DNA of 64,000 nt from Lacrimispora algidixylanolytica (GTDB lineage: Bacteria; Bacillota; Clostridia; Lachnospirales; Lachnospiraceae). Under the pieces are notes generated by a model, which saw only the letters and a program-made list of their open reading frames with translations, was not told the DNA's origin and did not search any database. The DNA lies in assembly GCF_003609635.1 (NCBI RefSeq), contig NZ_MCIA01000030.1, positions 62,001 to 126,000 on the forward strand, read 5' to 3'. The position numbers were made by a program, and so were the translations under genes. Shown here piece by piece: positions 43,690 through 55,591 of the stretch (its first letter is position 1; each line of letters begins with the position of its first letter).

Positions 43690-43847
43690 AACCTTTTTGT
43701 CTCCTTTTTCTAATAATTCCTGCTAAAATAAAACGCATGTTCGTTTATCATCTTAACATAGTTTTCCCCTTACAACAATCAAATCTTAGGCATGAAACCC
43801 AAATCAAAATAATACACTATAACAAAACTGTACGGAGGGCTTTTTAT

Positions 43848-44288
43848 ATGAGCTCAAAAACAAAAATCGTTGTTTTACGAATGAAAGAAATCATTTACAC
43901 TGCAATCTTCGTCGGACTTGGAATACTACTTATCACTTTGTTTTTAGTCATGTTCCGCCCGAAAAGGGATTCTGTTCCAACGTCTGGCGACGCCGTGCAT
44001 TATGTTCCAGGGGTATACGCCTCTGCCATAACACTGAATAACCAGAATATCAATGTTCAGGTCACCGTAGATTCCGGAAAGATCACCTCTGTGAACCTGG
44101 TCTCCCTAAGCGAAGCTGTTACAACCATGTATCCACTGATGCAGCCTGCAATGGAAAACTTATCGGAACAGATTGTGAAAAACCAGTCTACGAAAAACAT
44201 CTCTTATCCAACGGAATCCCGCTATACCTCAGGCGTTCTTTTAAAGGCTGTGGATCAGGCGCTTCTTAATGCTACAAAGGAAGAATAA
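43848..44288 (+). CDS. Membrane-anchored FMN-binding-like domain protein
   Basis: A 146-residue protein. ATG 43848 is preferred because CGGAGGGC lies 8 nt upstream; the frame is open further 5' without a site. A single transmembrane helix (residues ~16-37, 'IYTAIFVGLGILLITLFLVM') is followed by an extracytoplasmic domain with the FMN_bind-like pattern 'YVPGVYASAITLNNQNINVQ', 'VTVDSGKITSVNLVSLSEAV'. Proteins of this small type are found in many Clostridia and their role is unknown; a redox or cell-surface function is possible. Divergent from addB. Confidence 0.65.
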   Translation: MSSKTKIVVLRMKEIIYTAIFVGLGILLITLFLVMFRPKRDSVPTSGDAVHYVPGVYASAITLNNQNINVQVTVDSGKITSVNLVSLSEAVTTMYPLMQPAMENLSEQIVKNQSTKNISYPTESRYTSGVLLKAVDQALLNATKEE

Positions 44289-44366
44289 GCAGGGATTGTA
44301 TTTTTTCATTTATAACAGTATAATGAAAAAACGAGTTACATACTTACATGATCGAGGAAAACTAAC

Positions 44367-45755
44367 ATGAATCAAACTACAAAAGCACAAGATGCATTGG
44401 GGCATAACGGGATTACAGAGGGAGTGATATGGAAGCAGCTTCTTCTGTTTTTCTTTCCTATTTTATTTGGGACATTTTTTCAACAGCTCTATAATACCAT
44501 TGATGCCGTCATTGTCGGCAGATTTGTGGGTAAGGAAGCACTTGCTGCAGTAGGAGGTCCTACCGGAACCTTGATCAATTTGCTGATCGGATTCTTCATA
44601 GGGCTTTCTTCTGGTGCAACGGTTATCATCTCTCAGCATTACGGAGCCAATCAAAAGGATAAGGTAAGCCAGGCGGTCCATACGGCCATTGCCTTTTCCA
44701 TTATATCAGGGATTCTTTTTACCATAATCGGGATTTTATTTGCCCCCATTGCTCTAAAGGCCATGGGAACTCCAGATGAAATTCTTCACCACGCGGTGGC
44801 TTTTATGAGGGTGTATTTTATAGGAATAACCGCTAATTTAATCTATAATATGGGAGCCGGAATCCTCCGGGCCGTTGGAGACTCCAAGCGGCCTCTTTAT
44901 TTCCTCATTGCCAGTTGTTTTACCAATATTATATTGGACATCCTGTTTGTAGTATACCTGCCCTTCGGCGTACGGGGAGCTGCATTTGCAACAGTTTTAT
45001 CACAGCTTTTAAGTGCCGTTTTAGTGGTGTTAGTCCTCATGCACACAAAGGAATCCTACCGCCTGATCCCTCGTAACTTAAAGATTGATTCTGGTATGTT
45101 AAAAAGAATTATACGCATCGGTTTTCCAGCAGGACTTCAGTCGGTTATGTACTCCTTTTCAAATATCATCATTCAGTCAAGTATCAATACCCTTGGCACC
45201 AATACCATCGCCGCCTGGACTGCATACGGAAAGATTGATAGTGTATTCTTTACCATCGTCAGCGCCTTTGGAATTGCAATCACTACCTTTGTAGGGCAAA
45301 ATTACGGAGCTGGAAAAAAGGACAGGGTGTACAAAGGAATGAAAGTCTGTATGGCTATGTGCTTTACTTCCTCCCTAATACTTAGTTTCCTGTTTTATGC
45401 CTTTGGAAATCATATATATCTTCTTTTTACCACGGACGCCAGCGTGATTTCAATTGGGACAAACATTCTCCGTTATCTGGCTCCAGTCTATATCACTTAC
45501 ATCTCCATAGAGATCTGCTCTGGGTCTCTTAGAGGAACTGGGGACTGCTGGATTCCTATGCTGCTTACCTGTATGGGAGTCTGTCTGCTCCGTGTTGTTT
45601 GGATCTGGACCGTAGTTCCAAAACACCGTACCATTGAAACCGTAATTTTCACTTACCCCATGACCTGGGTTACTACTTCCGTGCTCTTTCTTATTTATTT
45701 CTTCTTTTTTAGCAGGCTCAAATGCTTGCGCTTCCCATTCCGCATAAAAAAATAA
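44367..45755 (+). CDS. MATE-family multidrug/metabolite exporter
   Basis: A 462-residue protein with 12 predicted transmembrane helices in two MatE halves. Typical N-half stretches are 'FPILFGTFFQQLYNTIDAVI' and 'VGRFVGKEALAAVGGPTGTL'; the second half begins near 'IGFPAGLQSVMYSFSNIIIQ'. These transporters export cationic compounds with Na+ or H+ exchange. Start at ATG 44367 with GAGGAAAA upstream. It converges with yitT, with only 17 bp between the two stop codons. Confidence 0.92.
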   Translation: MNQTTKAQDALGHNGITEGVIWKQLLLFFFPILFGTFFQQLYNTIDAVIVGRFVGKEALAAVGGPTGTLINLLIGFFIGLSSGATVIISQHYGANQKDKVSQAVHTAIAFSIISGILFTIIGILFAPIALKAMGTPDEILHHAVAFMRVYFIGITANLIYNMGAGILRAVGDSKRPLYFLIASCFTNIILDILFVVYLPFGVRGAAFATVLSQLLSAVLVVLVLMHTKESYRLIPRNLKIDSGMLKRIIRIGFPAGLQSVMYSFSNIIIQSSINTLGTNTIAAWTAYGKIDSVFFTIVSAFGIAITTFVGQNYGAGKKDRVYKGMKVCMAMCFTSSLILSFLFYAFGNHIYLLFTTDASVISIGTNILRYLAPVYITYISIEICSGSLRGTGDCWIPMLLTCMGVCLLRVVWIWTVVPKHRTIETVIFTYPMTWVTTSVLFLIYFFFFSRLKCLRFPFRIKK

Positions 45756-45772
45756 TCCCTTCTGCCGAGCTC

Positions 45773-46645
45773 CTATTCCATAGGAGCCCGGTAAAAGGAA
45801 CCATAAAACTGTTCTGTCCGAATGAGATTTACGATGACATGATCATCAACCTCGTGAATTAACCTGATGATATCGGCTACTTCGTAAGAGGACACCACCG
45901 TATGGAGAAGGTACATTTTCTTCTTACTATAGCCGCCTACCGCGTCCACACATGAAATTCCATGATGAAACGTATCCACATACTTTTTGGCAAGCTCAGG
46001 TCCTTTTACAGTGGTGATCTGTAACGTGACTCGTTCATACCTGTGATGAAAGGTAGATACTATCTTTGTTCCCACGAACTGGAACAAGATGGAGTAACCA
46101 GCGTATTTCCAGCCAAAGATTGCACCAAAGATACAAAGAAGAATTACATTGCCAATAAAGACCTGAGTCCAAATGGAATTTCCTGTTTTATTGGATACAT
46201 AAAGTGCGATAAAATCAGTTCCACCTGTGGAAGCATTCCCCCGAAGTGCCAGGACAATAGCAAAACCATAAAGAACACCGCCGTAGACCACATTTAGCAC
46301 TTCGTCGTCGAATAAGGGACCAAAGTGGAATACTCTTAAAAACATACTGACTAAAAAAACCTGAATCAGGGAAAACAAAGTAAATCGCTTGCTAATGCTT
46401 CTACTACATGCCCAAGCAACAGGAATATTTAATACGATCATGCCAAGGGAAGTAGATATATTAATACCAAATAAGGAAGTGATTCGATCAATCAAAATGG
46501 CGATTCCCGTAAATCCCCCAGATAGCAGCCCTGATGGCTGAATGAATGCCTGAATCACATAGGTCTGTAAAAGCGCAGATACAACAACAGCCAGTGTTGT
46601 CATCACATTTCTTACCCGCTTGTCTTTCCTTAGTTTTCGAAACAT
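45773..46645 (-). CDS. YitT family membrane protein (DUF161 + DUF2179)
   Basis: A 290-residue protein: five to six N-terminal transmembrane helices ('QAFIQPSGLLSGGFTGIAIL' and 'GNASTGGTDFIALYVSNKTG' are typical of DUF161) and a cytosolic DUF2179 domain from ~205 ('LQITTVKGPELAKKYVDTFH', 'YLLHTVVSSYEVADIIRLIH'). Function unknown in general. Start at ATG 46645 with AAGGAGG. A GCTCCTAT-ATAGGAGC hairpin overlaps the stop codon and may help end convergent transcription with the MATE gene. Confidence 0.9.
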   Translation of the reverse strand: MFRKLRKDKRVRNVMTTLAVVVSALLQTYVIQAFIQPSGLLSGGFTGIAILIDRITSLFGINISTSLGMIVLNIPVAWACSRSISKRFTLFSLIQVFLVSMFLRVFHFGPLFDDEVLNVVYGGVLYGFAIVLALRGNASTGGTDFIALYVSNKTGNSIWTQVFIGNVILLCIFGAIFGWKYAGYSILFQFVGTKIVSTFHHRYERVTLQITTVKGPELAKKYVDTFHHGISCVDAVGGYSKKKMYLLHTVVSSYEVADIIRLIHEVDDHVIVNLIRTEQFYGSFYRAPME

Positions 46646-46671
46646 AATAATCCTCCTTATCTTTAAAAGCT

Positions 46672-46700
46672 ATTATATGTAAGTTCTCAATCTATATCAA
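46672..46700 (-). promoter_or_regulatory. Promoter of the yitT-family gene
   Basis: Minus-strand TTGATA (46695-46700), a 17-nt spacer and TATAAT (46672-46677). It lies downstream of the terminator of the small RNA unit, so the membrane protein gene does not need read-through from it. Confidence 0.75.
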
Positions 46701-46712
46701 TCTTTTTATAAC

Positions 46713-46849
46713 AAAAAAAGAGGATTGCCTTTCCCCCACAGAAGGCAATCCTCCGTCACGATCCAAAACCGTCACGCCATATCGTTTTTGCTGTTCGGCA
46801 TCCCCATGCCGATGTCAAGCACACAAGACACCCCTTTGTGCTTATTACA
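46713..46849 (-). ncRNA. Candidate free-standing small RNA (~137 nt) with own promoter and terminator
   Basis: A strong promoter (46856-46884) predicts a start near 46849. The transcript would contain a hairpin AAGCACA...TGTGCTT, a perfect CGGCAT-GGGG-ATGCCG hairpin, two direct copies of CGTGACGG (about 17 nt apart), and an ideal terminator: GAGGATTGCCTT paired with AAGGCAATCCTC (46742-46753 and 46720-46731) followed by seven T. Three loops expose G-runs (GGGG or GGGGG). No plausible coding frame with a ribosome binding site was seen. I could not match it to 4.5S, 6S, tmRNA, RNase P or a riboswitch I know. Confidence 0.65.
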
Positions 46850-46855
46850 TACACG

Positions 46856-46884
46856 ATAATACCATAGTTTTCCAATTAAGTCAA
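46856..46884 (-). promoter_or_regulatory. Promoter of the candidate small RNA
   Basis: Minus-strand TTGACT (46879-46884), a 17-nt spacer and TATTAT (46856-46861): near-consensus sigma-A type. Confidence 0.75.
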
Positions 46885-47068
46885 TGTTTTTCGTCTATTT
46901 TACTGAAAAACCACCCTTCAAAAGGTGATTTAAGGAATATTTTCACACAAAACAGGAATCACATCTTTTACCACATAGAATATTGAATAAAACATATTTT
47001 TCAGAAAATTGCACATACTTTCCTTATTGCCAATTCCCGGCCATTTTATAAGCAAGGAGATAACTACC

Positions 47069-48478
47069 ATGGAATTTTCTACCAGCATTTCCGACAATAT
47101 GAATTATCTAAACAACAAGCTTGATGTGGATGCGAACTTTGATATCGTTCACCGCACCTTTTATGTAGGTGACAAACTTGCCTGCCTCTACTGCATCGAA
47201 GGCTTCACCAAAAACGATGTATGGCAAAAGCTTATGGAGGATTTCTCTAGCCTAACTCCAGAAGACATGCTTATTGATGTCCAAGAGTTTTCTAAAAAAC
47301 ACTTTCCTTACACCCAGGTAAGCCTTGTCAAAGATGAATTTACCATGATAAAGAATTTACTTTCCGGACTTTCCTGCCTATTTATCGATGGATATGATAA
47401 GTGTCTGGTGGTTGACAGCCGAAATTATCCAACCAGAAGCGTGTCAGAACCAGAAAAAGATAAGGTCTTACGTGGGTCTAGAGATGGATTTGTGGAAACC
47501 CTCACCTTTAATACAGCCCTTATCCGTAGGAGAATCAGAGATCCAAAGCTGACCATAGAGATTACAAATGCAGGAGAAAGCTCCCACACAGACATAGCAA
47601 TTTGCTATTTTAAAGGAAGAGTGGACGAAAAGCTCTTGGAAAAAATCAAGGAACTGATCAAAACGGTAAAAGTAGATGCGCTTACCATGAACCAGGAGAG
47701 CCTTGCGGAATGTATTTATCCCCATAAATGGTTCAATCCGTTTCCTAAATTCAAGTATTCAGAACGTCCTGACACGACAGCCGCCTCTCTTTTGGAGGGC
47801 AACATCGTTATCATGGTGGATAATTCCCCTTCTGCCATGATTCTTCCTTCATCCGTGTTTGATATCATTGAAGAAGCAGACGATTACTACTTTCCTCCCG
47901 TTACAGGAACCTATCTTCGCTTATCTCGGTTCCTGATTTCCATCCTGACCCTTTTTCTGACTCCTACGTGGCTTCTTTTTATGCAAAACTCAGATATGAT
48001 CCCGTCCTGGCTTCAATTTATTAAGCTGTCGGAAATACCGCAGGTCCCTTTATTATTCCAGCTTTTGATCTTTGAATTCGCCATTGACGGATTAAGACTT
48101 GCTGCGGTCAATACCCCCAGTATGCTGACCACACCTCTCAGTGTGATTGCCGGTATTGTCCTTGGAGAGTACTCCGTAAAATCCGGCTGGTTCAACAGTG
48201 AAACCATGCTTTATATGTCCTTTGTCACCGTTGCAAACTACACCCAATCAAGCTTTGAGCTTGGGTATGCATTTAAGTTCATGCGAATGATCATGCTCAT
48301 AACTACGGCCATGTTCAATGTATGGGGATTTGTTGGAGGCGTACTCCTTACCGTATGTGCCGTTGTCTTTAATAAGACCATAGCTGGAAAAAGCTATATC
48401 TACCCTCTGATTCCATTCCAATTATCGGAATTAAAGAAGCGGTTATTCCGTGGACGTCTTCCTCACAAGGCAAAATAA
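47069..48478 (+). CDS. GerA-family spore germination protein (SpoVAF-like)
   Basis: A 469-residue protein. ATG 47069 is preferred (AAGGAGAT upstream); the frame is open to 47009. The N-terminal ~290 residues are soluble ('VDANFDIVHRTFYVGDKLAC', 'LYCIEGFTKNDVWQKLMEDF', 'ALIRRRIRDPKLTIEITNAG', 'ECIYPHKWFNPFPKFKYSER'), followed by about four to five transmembrane helices ('YLRLSRFLISILTLFLTPTW', 'FEFAIDGLRLAAVNTPSMLT'). The order fits the GerA A-subunit family and most resembles SpoVAF, which sits with the SpoVA dipicolinic acid channel. No B/C germinant receptor genes or spoVA genes flank it. It is evidence that the organism forms spores. Confidence 0.88.
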   Translation: MEFSTSISDNMNYLNNKLDVDANFDIVHRTFYVGDKLACLYCIEGFTKNDVWQKLMEDFSSLTPEDMLIDVQEFSKKHFPYTQVSLVKDEFTMIKNLLSGLSCLFIDGYDKCLVVDSRNYPTRSVSEPEKDKVLRGSRDGFVETLTFNTALIRRRIRDPKLTIEITNAGESSHTDIAICYFKGRVDEKLLEKIKELIKTVKVDALTMNQESLAECIYPHKWFNPFPKFKYSERPDTTAASLLEGNIVIMVDNSPSAMILPSSVFDIIEEADDYYFPPVTGTYLRLSRFLISILTLFLTPTWLLFMQNSDMIPSWLQFIKLSEIPQVPLLFQLLIFEFAIDGLRLAAVNTPSMLTTPLSVIAGIVLGEYSVKSGWFNSETMLYMSFVTVANYTQSSFELGYAFKFMRMIMLITTAMFNVWGFVGGVLLTVCAVVFNKTIAGKSYIYPLIPFQLSELKKRLFRGRLPHKAK

Positions 48479-48498
48479 CAAATCTTTTCTTTTGCAAA

Positions 48499-48533
48499 AA
48501 CAGGCGGGGTTGCTTTCGCAAACTCCGCCTGTT
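48499..48533. terminator. Bidirectional terminator between the germination gene and guaB
   Basis: AACAGGCGGGGTTGC and GCAAACTCCGCCTGTT form a nearly perfect stem (one mismatch) around TTTC. It lies 8 bp from the end of guaB and 21 bp after the germination gene, so it can serve both convergent genes. Confidence 0.75.
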
Positions 48534-48540
48534 ATCATTC

Positions 48541-50055
<1,515 letters not shown>

Positions 50056-50065
50056 TTAGTTACAT

Positions 50066-50094
50066 AGTTTAACAAATTTTACATTGGTTGTCAA
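50066..50094 (-). promoter_or_regulatory. Promoter of guaB
   Basis: Minus-strand TTGACA (50089-50094), a 17-nt spacer and TAAACT (50066-50071). No riboswitch-like structure is apparent in the ~65-nt leader. Confidence 0.75.
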
Positions 50095-50159
50095 CGGACA
50101 TTTTATTGTGGTTTTCCGTCTCGGGTGGACAATAAAACAATCCTATTTAAAAAAGAAAA

Positions 50160-50195
50160 AAAGAACAGGGACAATAAAAACTGTCCCTGCCTTTT
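50160..50195 (-). terminator. Intrinsic terminator after the DUF6106 gene
   Basis: CAGGGACA (50166-50173) and TGTCCCTG (50182-50189) form an 8-bp stem; on the minus strand it is followed by TTCTTTTTTTC. It shields the guaB promoter just beyond it. Confidence 0.75.
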
Positions 50196-50200
50196 TTCCT

Positions 50201-50710
50201 TTATATCTGAGAAACCACCTTACGGGGAGCTGTCATCTTGATACAGCGAAGCAGCTTGTCGTTAGGCTCAAAAATAACTTTCGTTCTTTCAGAACCCGAC
50301 TGACTGATCATTGTATAAGTCTTAGCATCTGGAGTCTTGGAAGAAAAATCAAATACCTTCATTTCCTTAGTCTCATGGTCCCTGGCTTCTATGGAGCCGG
50401 TTGGGGCGATGATCTGTATCTCATCCACGGTAGCCTCCCAGGCTTTCTTTCTCTTGCTTTTGCCGTAGATACGGTCAATGGATAATGAGCCTGTCACAAA
50501 AAGATACTCAAATTCCACTTCACTGTTTCTAAATACCAGATATGTGGCTCCGCCCACAGCAAAGAGAATAATCACTCCGAAAATCCCAAAAGCCGGAGAG
50601 ATGGAAAGTAAAAATGCAATTACGCATAAAATCCCCATTAAAATCTTAAGCACCATGGTATAGGCCGGAGCTTTGCGCTTCACAAGCCATTCTGCATACA
50701 TTTCATTCAT
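50201..50710 (-). CDS. DUF6106-like small membrane protein
   Basis: A 169-residue protein with two adjacent transmembrane helices (~18-60, 'YTMVLKILMGILCVIAFLLS' and 'FGIFGVIILFAVGGATYLVF') and a soluble C-terminal domain ('FEYLFVTGSLSIDRIYGKSK', 'KVIFEPNDKLLRCIKMTAPR'). The pattern agrees with DUF6106, a family I know from Clostridia without assigned function. ATG 50710 or 50701 could be the start. Its own terminator follows. Confidence 0.65.
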   Translation of the reverse strand: MNEMYAEWLVKRKAPAYTMVLKILMGILCVIAFLLSISPAFGIFGVIILFAVGGATYLVFRNSEVEFEYLFVTGSLSIDRIYGKSKRKKAWEATVDEIQIIAPTGSIEARDHETKEMKVFDFSSKTPDAKTYTMISQSGSERTKVIFEPNDKLLRCIKMTAPRKVVSQI

Positions 50711-50795
50711 AATGATATTGGATCCTTTCTTCCCTGCCCATCATACCAGGGCATGAAGACTTACCCTTTGGGTGTTTCTTCTGTAGGATTATGTC

Positions 50796-52418
<1,623 letters not shown>

Positions 52419-52498
52419 TCATTCCTCCAGTTTTCTTCTAAAATGATAGAAAGTCATAAGGGCTTTCTGCTTAATTGACGGTCAATACCATCATTTAT

Positions 52499-52789
52499 TT
52501 ATTCGATCACTGCTAAAATATCGCTCTGCTTTACAATCACGAGTTTCTCGTCATCTTCGCCAGTCTCAATTTCTGTACCTGAATACTTGGAGAAGATTAC
52601 CTTATCGCCTAATTTAACCTGCATGGTAACTTCCTTGCCTTCTACCAAACCGCCAGGTCCTACTGCGATAACTTCTGCCTGCTGTGGCTTTTCTTTTGCC
52701 TGACCCGGCAGAACAATACCGGACTTTGTTGTCTCCTCTGCAACCAACGCTTTTAACACAACTTTGTCAAATAATGGTACTAATTTCAT
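52499..52789 (-). CDS. groES: Co-chaperonin GroES
   Basis: A 96-residue GroES: 'LVPLFDKVVLKALVAEETTK' is the family start, 'SGIVLPGQAKEKPQQAEVIA' contains the mobile loop, and 'LGDKVIFSKYSGTEIETGED' follows. First gene of the operon with groEL, behind a CIRCE-overlapped promoter. Confidence 0.97.
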   Translation of the reverse strand: MKLVPLFDKVVLKALVAEETTKSGIVLPGQAKEKPQQAEVIAVGPGGLVEGKEVTMQVKLGDKVIFSKYSGTEIETGEDDEKLVIVKQSDILAVIE

Positions 52790-52870
52790 TGCAATTCCTC
52801 CTCATAGCTTTTTTCTTATTTTCTTTCTTTTGGCTTCCCGAAAGAAGTTTTTTTATTATTCACATAATAA

Positions 52871-52899
52871 GTTATATCACTCATTATTAGCACTGTCAA
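52871..52899 (-). promoter_or_regulatory. Promoter of groES-groEL
   Basis: Minus-strand TTGACA (52894-52899), a 17-nt spacer and TATAAC (52871-52876). The -35 lies inside the CIRCE operator, so HrcA binding would block polymerase directly. Confidence 0.88.
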
Positions 52900-52913
52900 T
52901 AGTTGAGTGCTAA
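52887..52913. promoter_or_regulatory. CIRCE operator (HrcA site)
   Basis: TTAGCACTG-N9-GAGTGCTAA. It matches the TTAGCACTC-N9-GAGTGCTAA consensus except for one base at the inner end of the first arm (G for C), the base that starts the TTGACA complement. HrcA is not encoded in the window. Confidence 0.93.
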
Positions 52914-53058
52914 CTTTATATTTTTTTTACATTTTTGCCATTTTGAACCCTTTTTTTCGCTTTACCTACTTAGTTTATAGAAATTTTCTTATTATATACC
53001 TTTCTTTTTTCCAATAGAAGTATTACAATAACAGAGAGAATGAAAGGAGTGTTATTTT

Positions 53059-53619
53059 ATGGCAAAAAAGGGTTATGGTTTTGGGAAATTTGTGGCATTT
53101 GCTACAATCGCCGGAGCAGTTGCTGCAGGCATCTCTTATTTTACGAAATACAAATCTTTTCACAAAGAGTTGGAAGAAAATTTTCATGACTTTGAAGATG
53201 ATGGCAATGACGATATTTCCAAAATTGATAGTACGATGAACCGTAACTATGTCTCCTTAAATGCAAACAAGGACGAGCTTAAGATTGCGGCTTCCGACAT
53301 GGCAGACGCTGCTAAAGATGCAGCCGTTGCCGCTAAGAACCTGGTTAAGGACGCAGCTAATATCGTAAGCGATACAGCAAAAGAAGCGGCCTCCGCCATG
53401 GCATTTACTGCAAAGGACATGTTTGACTCTACATTAGAAAAAGAAGAAACAACAGAAGATACAGAGGATATCACAGAAGACGGTGGGCTTGATTATACCG
53501 CAGCCCAATCTCTGCCAGTGGAAGAAGTAGCCATGACAGAACCAGAACATGTGACAGACTCTATAAATGAGGCATCTGACGACGATACGACTACCATCGA
53601 AGAAGATGACATCGAATAA
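53059..53619 (+). CDS. Single-pass membrane protein with Ala-rich amphipathic repeats
   Basis: A 186-residue protein I do not recognise as a named family. An N-terminal hydrophobic helix (~10-27, 'GKFVAFATIAGAVAAGISYF') precedes an acidic linker and an Ala/Lys/Asp-rich helical stretch with 11-residue-like periodicity (~75-120, 'DMADAAKDAAVAAKNLVKDA'), similar to YtxH or LEA-type stress proteins. The C-terminus is strongly acidic. It starts at ATG 53059 with AAAGGAG upstream. A structural or stress role at the membrane is conceivable. Confidence 0.6.
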   Translation: MAKKGYGFGKFVAFATIAGAVAAGISYFTKYKSFHKELEENFHDFEDDGNDDISKIDSTMNRNYVSLNANKDELKIAASDMADAAKDAAVAAKNLVKDAANIVSDTAKEAASAMAFTAKDMFDSTLEKEETTEDTEDITEDGGLDYTAAQSLPVEEVAMTEPEHVTDSINEASDDDTTTIEEDDIE

Positions 53620-53636
53620 TTTTATGAATGAACAGG

Positions 53637-53690
53637 ATAAGGAGTTGTTCCCTATGATATAAGATCAATGGGAGCAGCTCCTTATTTTCT
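53637..53690 (+). terminator. Terminator after the Ala-rich membrane protein gene
   Basis: ATAAGGAG...TTCCC pairs with GGGA...CTCCTTAT (53637-53644 with 53678-53685), then TTTCTTTC follows. Confidence 0.6.
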
Positions 53691-53781
53691 TTCTATAACT
53701 CCTTCGTCAGATTCATGCTTTATGCATGGCTTTAGTTTTAATACCGGTAACATCAAAAAGAGTTTCTTCTATAATAATCTG

Positions 53782-54129
53782 TTATTTCTGCATAATGTGA
53801 ATGGCAAAGCCACCAAACTCACCGTCTAAATAGACGTTTTTTAATGCACCCTCCTCAGTATAAGCGGCAGTTTCCATATTAAAGGAGAAACCTTTCTCTT
53901 TCAATTCCTCTACAGCAGCAGTTAAATCAGATGTACGCATAGCAATATGCCCATTGGAACCAAGAAACGGTGCTTTCATACATTCAAAGTATGGACCTGC
54001 AAATTCAGATTTCTGTCCATGGCGAGGTTCTATGTTGAACATCATGCCTAAAAGCTGTGCAAGCTTCTCTGCCTCCTCTGCATTCGGTGTATTGATACCA
54101 ACATGTTCTAATTCAAATTTGATTTTCAC
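53782..54129 (-). CDS. VOC-superfamily (glyoxalase-like) protein
   Basis: A 115-residue single VOC module: 'FELEHVGINTPNAEEAEKLA' opens with the metal-ligand His, 'GHIAMRTSDLTAAVEELKEK' gives the second, and 'EFGGFAIHIMQK' the end. It starts with GTG at 54129 (GAGG 7 nt upstream). Similar small domains are fused to or accompany KDPG-type aldolases in sugar-acid catabolism. Here it is last in a cluster with an SLC13-like transporter and a BNR protein. The substrate is unknown. Confidence 0.75.
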   Translation of the reverse strand: MKIKFELEHVGINTPNAEEAEKLAQLLGMMFNIEPRHGQKSEFAGPYFECMKAPFLGSNGHIAMRTSDLTAAVEELKEKGFSFNMETAAYTEEGALKNVYLDGEFGGFAIHIMQK

Positions 54130-54178
54130 AATGATACCTCTTTCTATCTCTAATTTTTGTCAGGTTCCTTCTCTATCC

Positions 54179-55456
54179 TTACATTGGGAACATCAGGAGT
54201 GAACCAGCGGTCAAAGCAATCAAACGAATAAAGTATTGCGGAATGGTAAATTTCCAGAATTCCGATATCTTATAATTTCCAACCCCCATAACCATTGCAG
54301 GCATACCATCGATAGGAAGGAAATGTCCACACCAGCCAGATATTACGATTGCACATGCGGCAGCAGTAGGATCAAGTCCAAGACTCGTACATGTGGCAAT
54401 CGCAAGAGGTGTGAATACATAAACGGTTCCAATGGTTGATCCCGTCATTGTTGCCAGCACGCTTGTAAGAATACAGAACGCAAGGATCATAAGGAAAGGA
54501 TTGATGTTTGTTCCAAGCATACCTGCTACGGTGGAACCAACAAGATTGGTTAATCCAGTACTTCCAAGTGCATCAGCAATCCCGATAACGCCGGCTGACA
54601 TCAGTATGATGGGCGCACATATTGCATCACGTATCTCTTTGAAATCCATGACTCCAATCACAAGAATTACTGCTACAGACAGACCAGGAATTGCATAACC
54701 TGCATCACCAATAAAACTCTGGAGTATCATACCGATTACGGCAGCTACGAAAGCAACATATGTTACCTGCTCTTTCCACTTAGGTAAAGTACTAACAGAT
54801 TCTCCTTGAGCCTTTGCCGCATCTGTTGCCTTAGCGATGGGATGATCTGGAAGGAACTTGTACTGAATCACACAGTTAAGCAGAAAACCAAGAGACAGTA
54901 TTAAGTTAATGATTGCAAACTTAACGACTGATACCTGGGCAAGAACACCTGCACTGTTAAGTACAGCAATTACAATTCCATACTGCAACGCAGTGTTAAA
55001 TGGCAGTAATGGGTGATTCGCTGCAAATCCGGCAGTCATAATGACTTTTGATGGAGGAAGCTGTTTGTTTTCTGGCAAAGTTGAAAGTAAACCAATGGTC
55101 AGAACGTAGTATGCAGTGGAACCAGTTCCGAACAAACTGCAGCCAATCATAACGATTAAAATTATCATCAAAAACGCTTTAAATTTCCCCTTATTTGCAA
55201 TGTTAAACATAGATCTCTTAAAGGCAGTAATAAAACTCGTCTTTTGAAGTGCTGCAATAATTGCCATGAATTCAGCAAGCATAATAATTGTAGAATTTGA
55301 AAATCCAGCAAATGCGCCCTTAATATCAGTTATTCCAAAAATGACAAGTAATAGGCATGCTAGTAATGGAGGCGCGCCGAATGGTAGTTTATCCGTCATA
55401 ATCAGTATAATCATGAATACAGTGATTGCTAAAGCAATGATCATTTGAGGTGTCAT
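54179..55456 (-). CDS. SLC13/CitM-type (DASS/IT superfamily) anion transporter
   Basis: A 425-residue membrane protein with about 11 transmembrane segments. Repeated hairpin-type motifs typical of the ion transporter superfamily are 'TGSTAYYVLTIGLLSTLPEN', 'FAANHPLLPFNTALQYGIVI' and the pseudo-repeat 'TMTGSTIGTVYVFTPLAIAT'. It imports dicarboxylates, sugar acids or related anions. Placed between the BNR protein and VOC genes, it is likely the uptake system for the compound handled by this cluster. Start at ATG 55456 (AGGGTG upstream). Confidence 0.75.
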   Translation of the reverse strand: MTPQMIIALAITVFMIILIMTDKLPFGAPPLLACLLLVIFGITDIKGAFAGFSNSTIIMLAEFMAIIAALQKTSFITAFKRSMFNIANKGKFKAFLMIILIVMIGCSLFGTGSTAYYVLTIGLLSTLPENKQLPPSKVIMTAGFAANHPLLPFNTALQYGIVIAVLNSAGVLAQVSVVKFAIINLILSLGFLLNCVIQYKFLPDHPIAKATDAAKAQGESVSTLPKWKEQVTYVAFVAAVIGMILQSFIGDAGYAIPGLSVAVILVIGVMDFKEIRDAICAPIILMSAGVIGIADALGSTGLTNLVGSTVAGMLGTNINPFLMILAFCILTSVLATMTGSTIGTVYVFTPLAIATCTSLGLDPTAAACAIVISGWCGHFLPIDGMPAMVMGVGNYKISEFWKFTIPQYFIRLIALTAGSLLMFPM

Positions 55457-55591
55457 TTTATTTTCACCCTAGCCTTTCTTGGTGTCATAGTTCACTCTTA
55501 ACGCTATGTTACGCATATTTATGACACATTTCGTTATATTTTTGGTGTATCACTTGGAATGTCTTATTCGTTCCTTCTACAGTGGCAAATA

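Noticed and set aside
46646-46860. A riboswitch for the yitT-family gene (fluoride, manganese, c-di-GMP, guanidine, T-box considered)
   Set aside because: None of the conserved cores I know for these classes is present, and the gene has its own promoter after the terminator.
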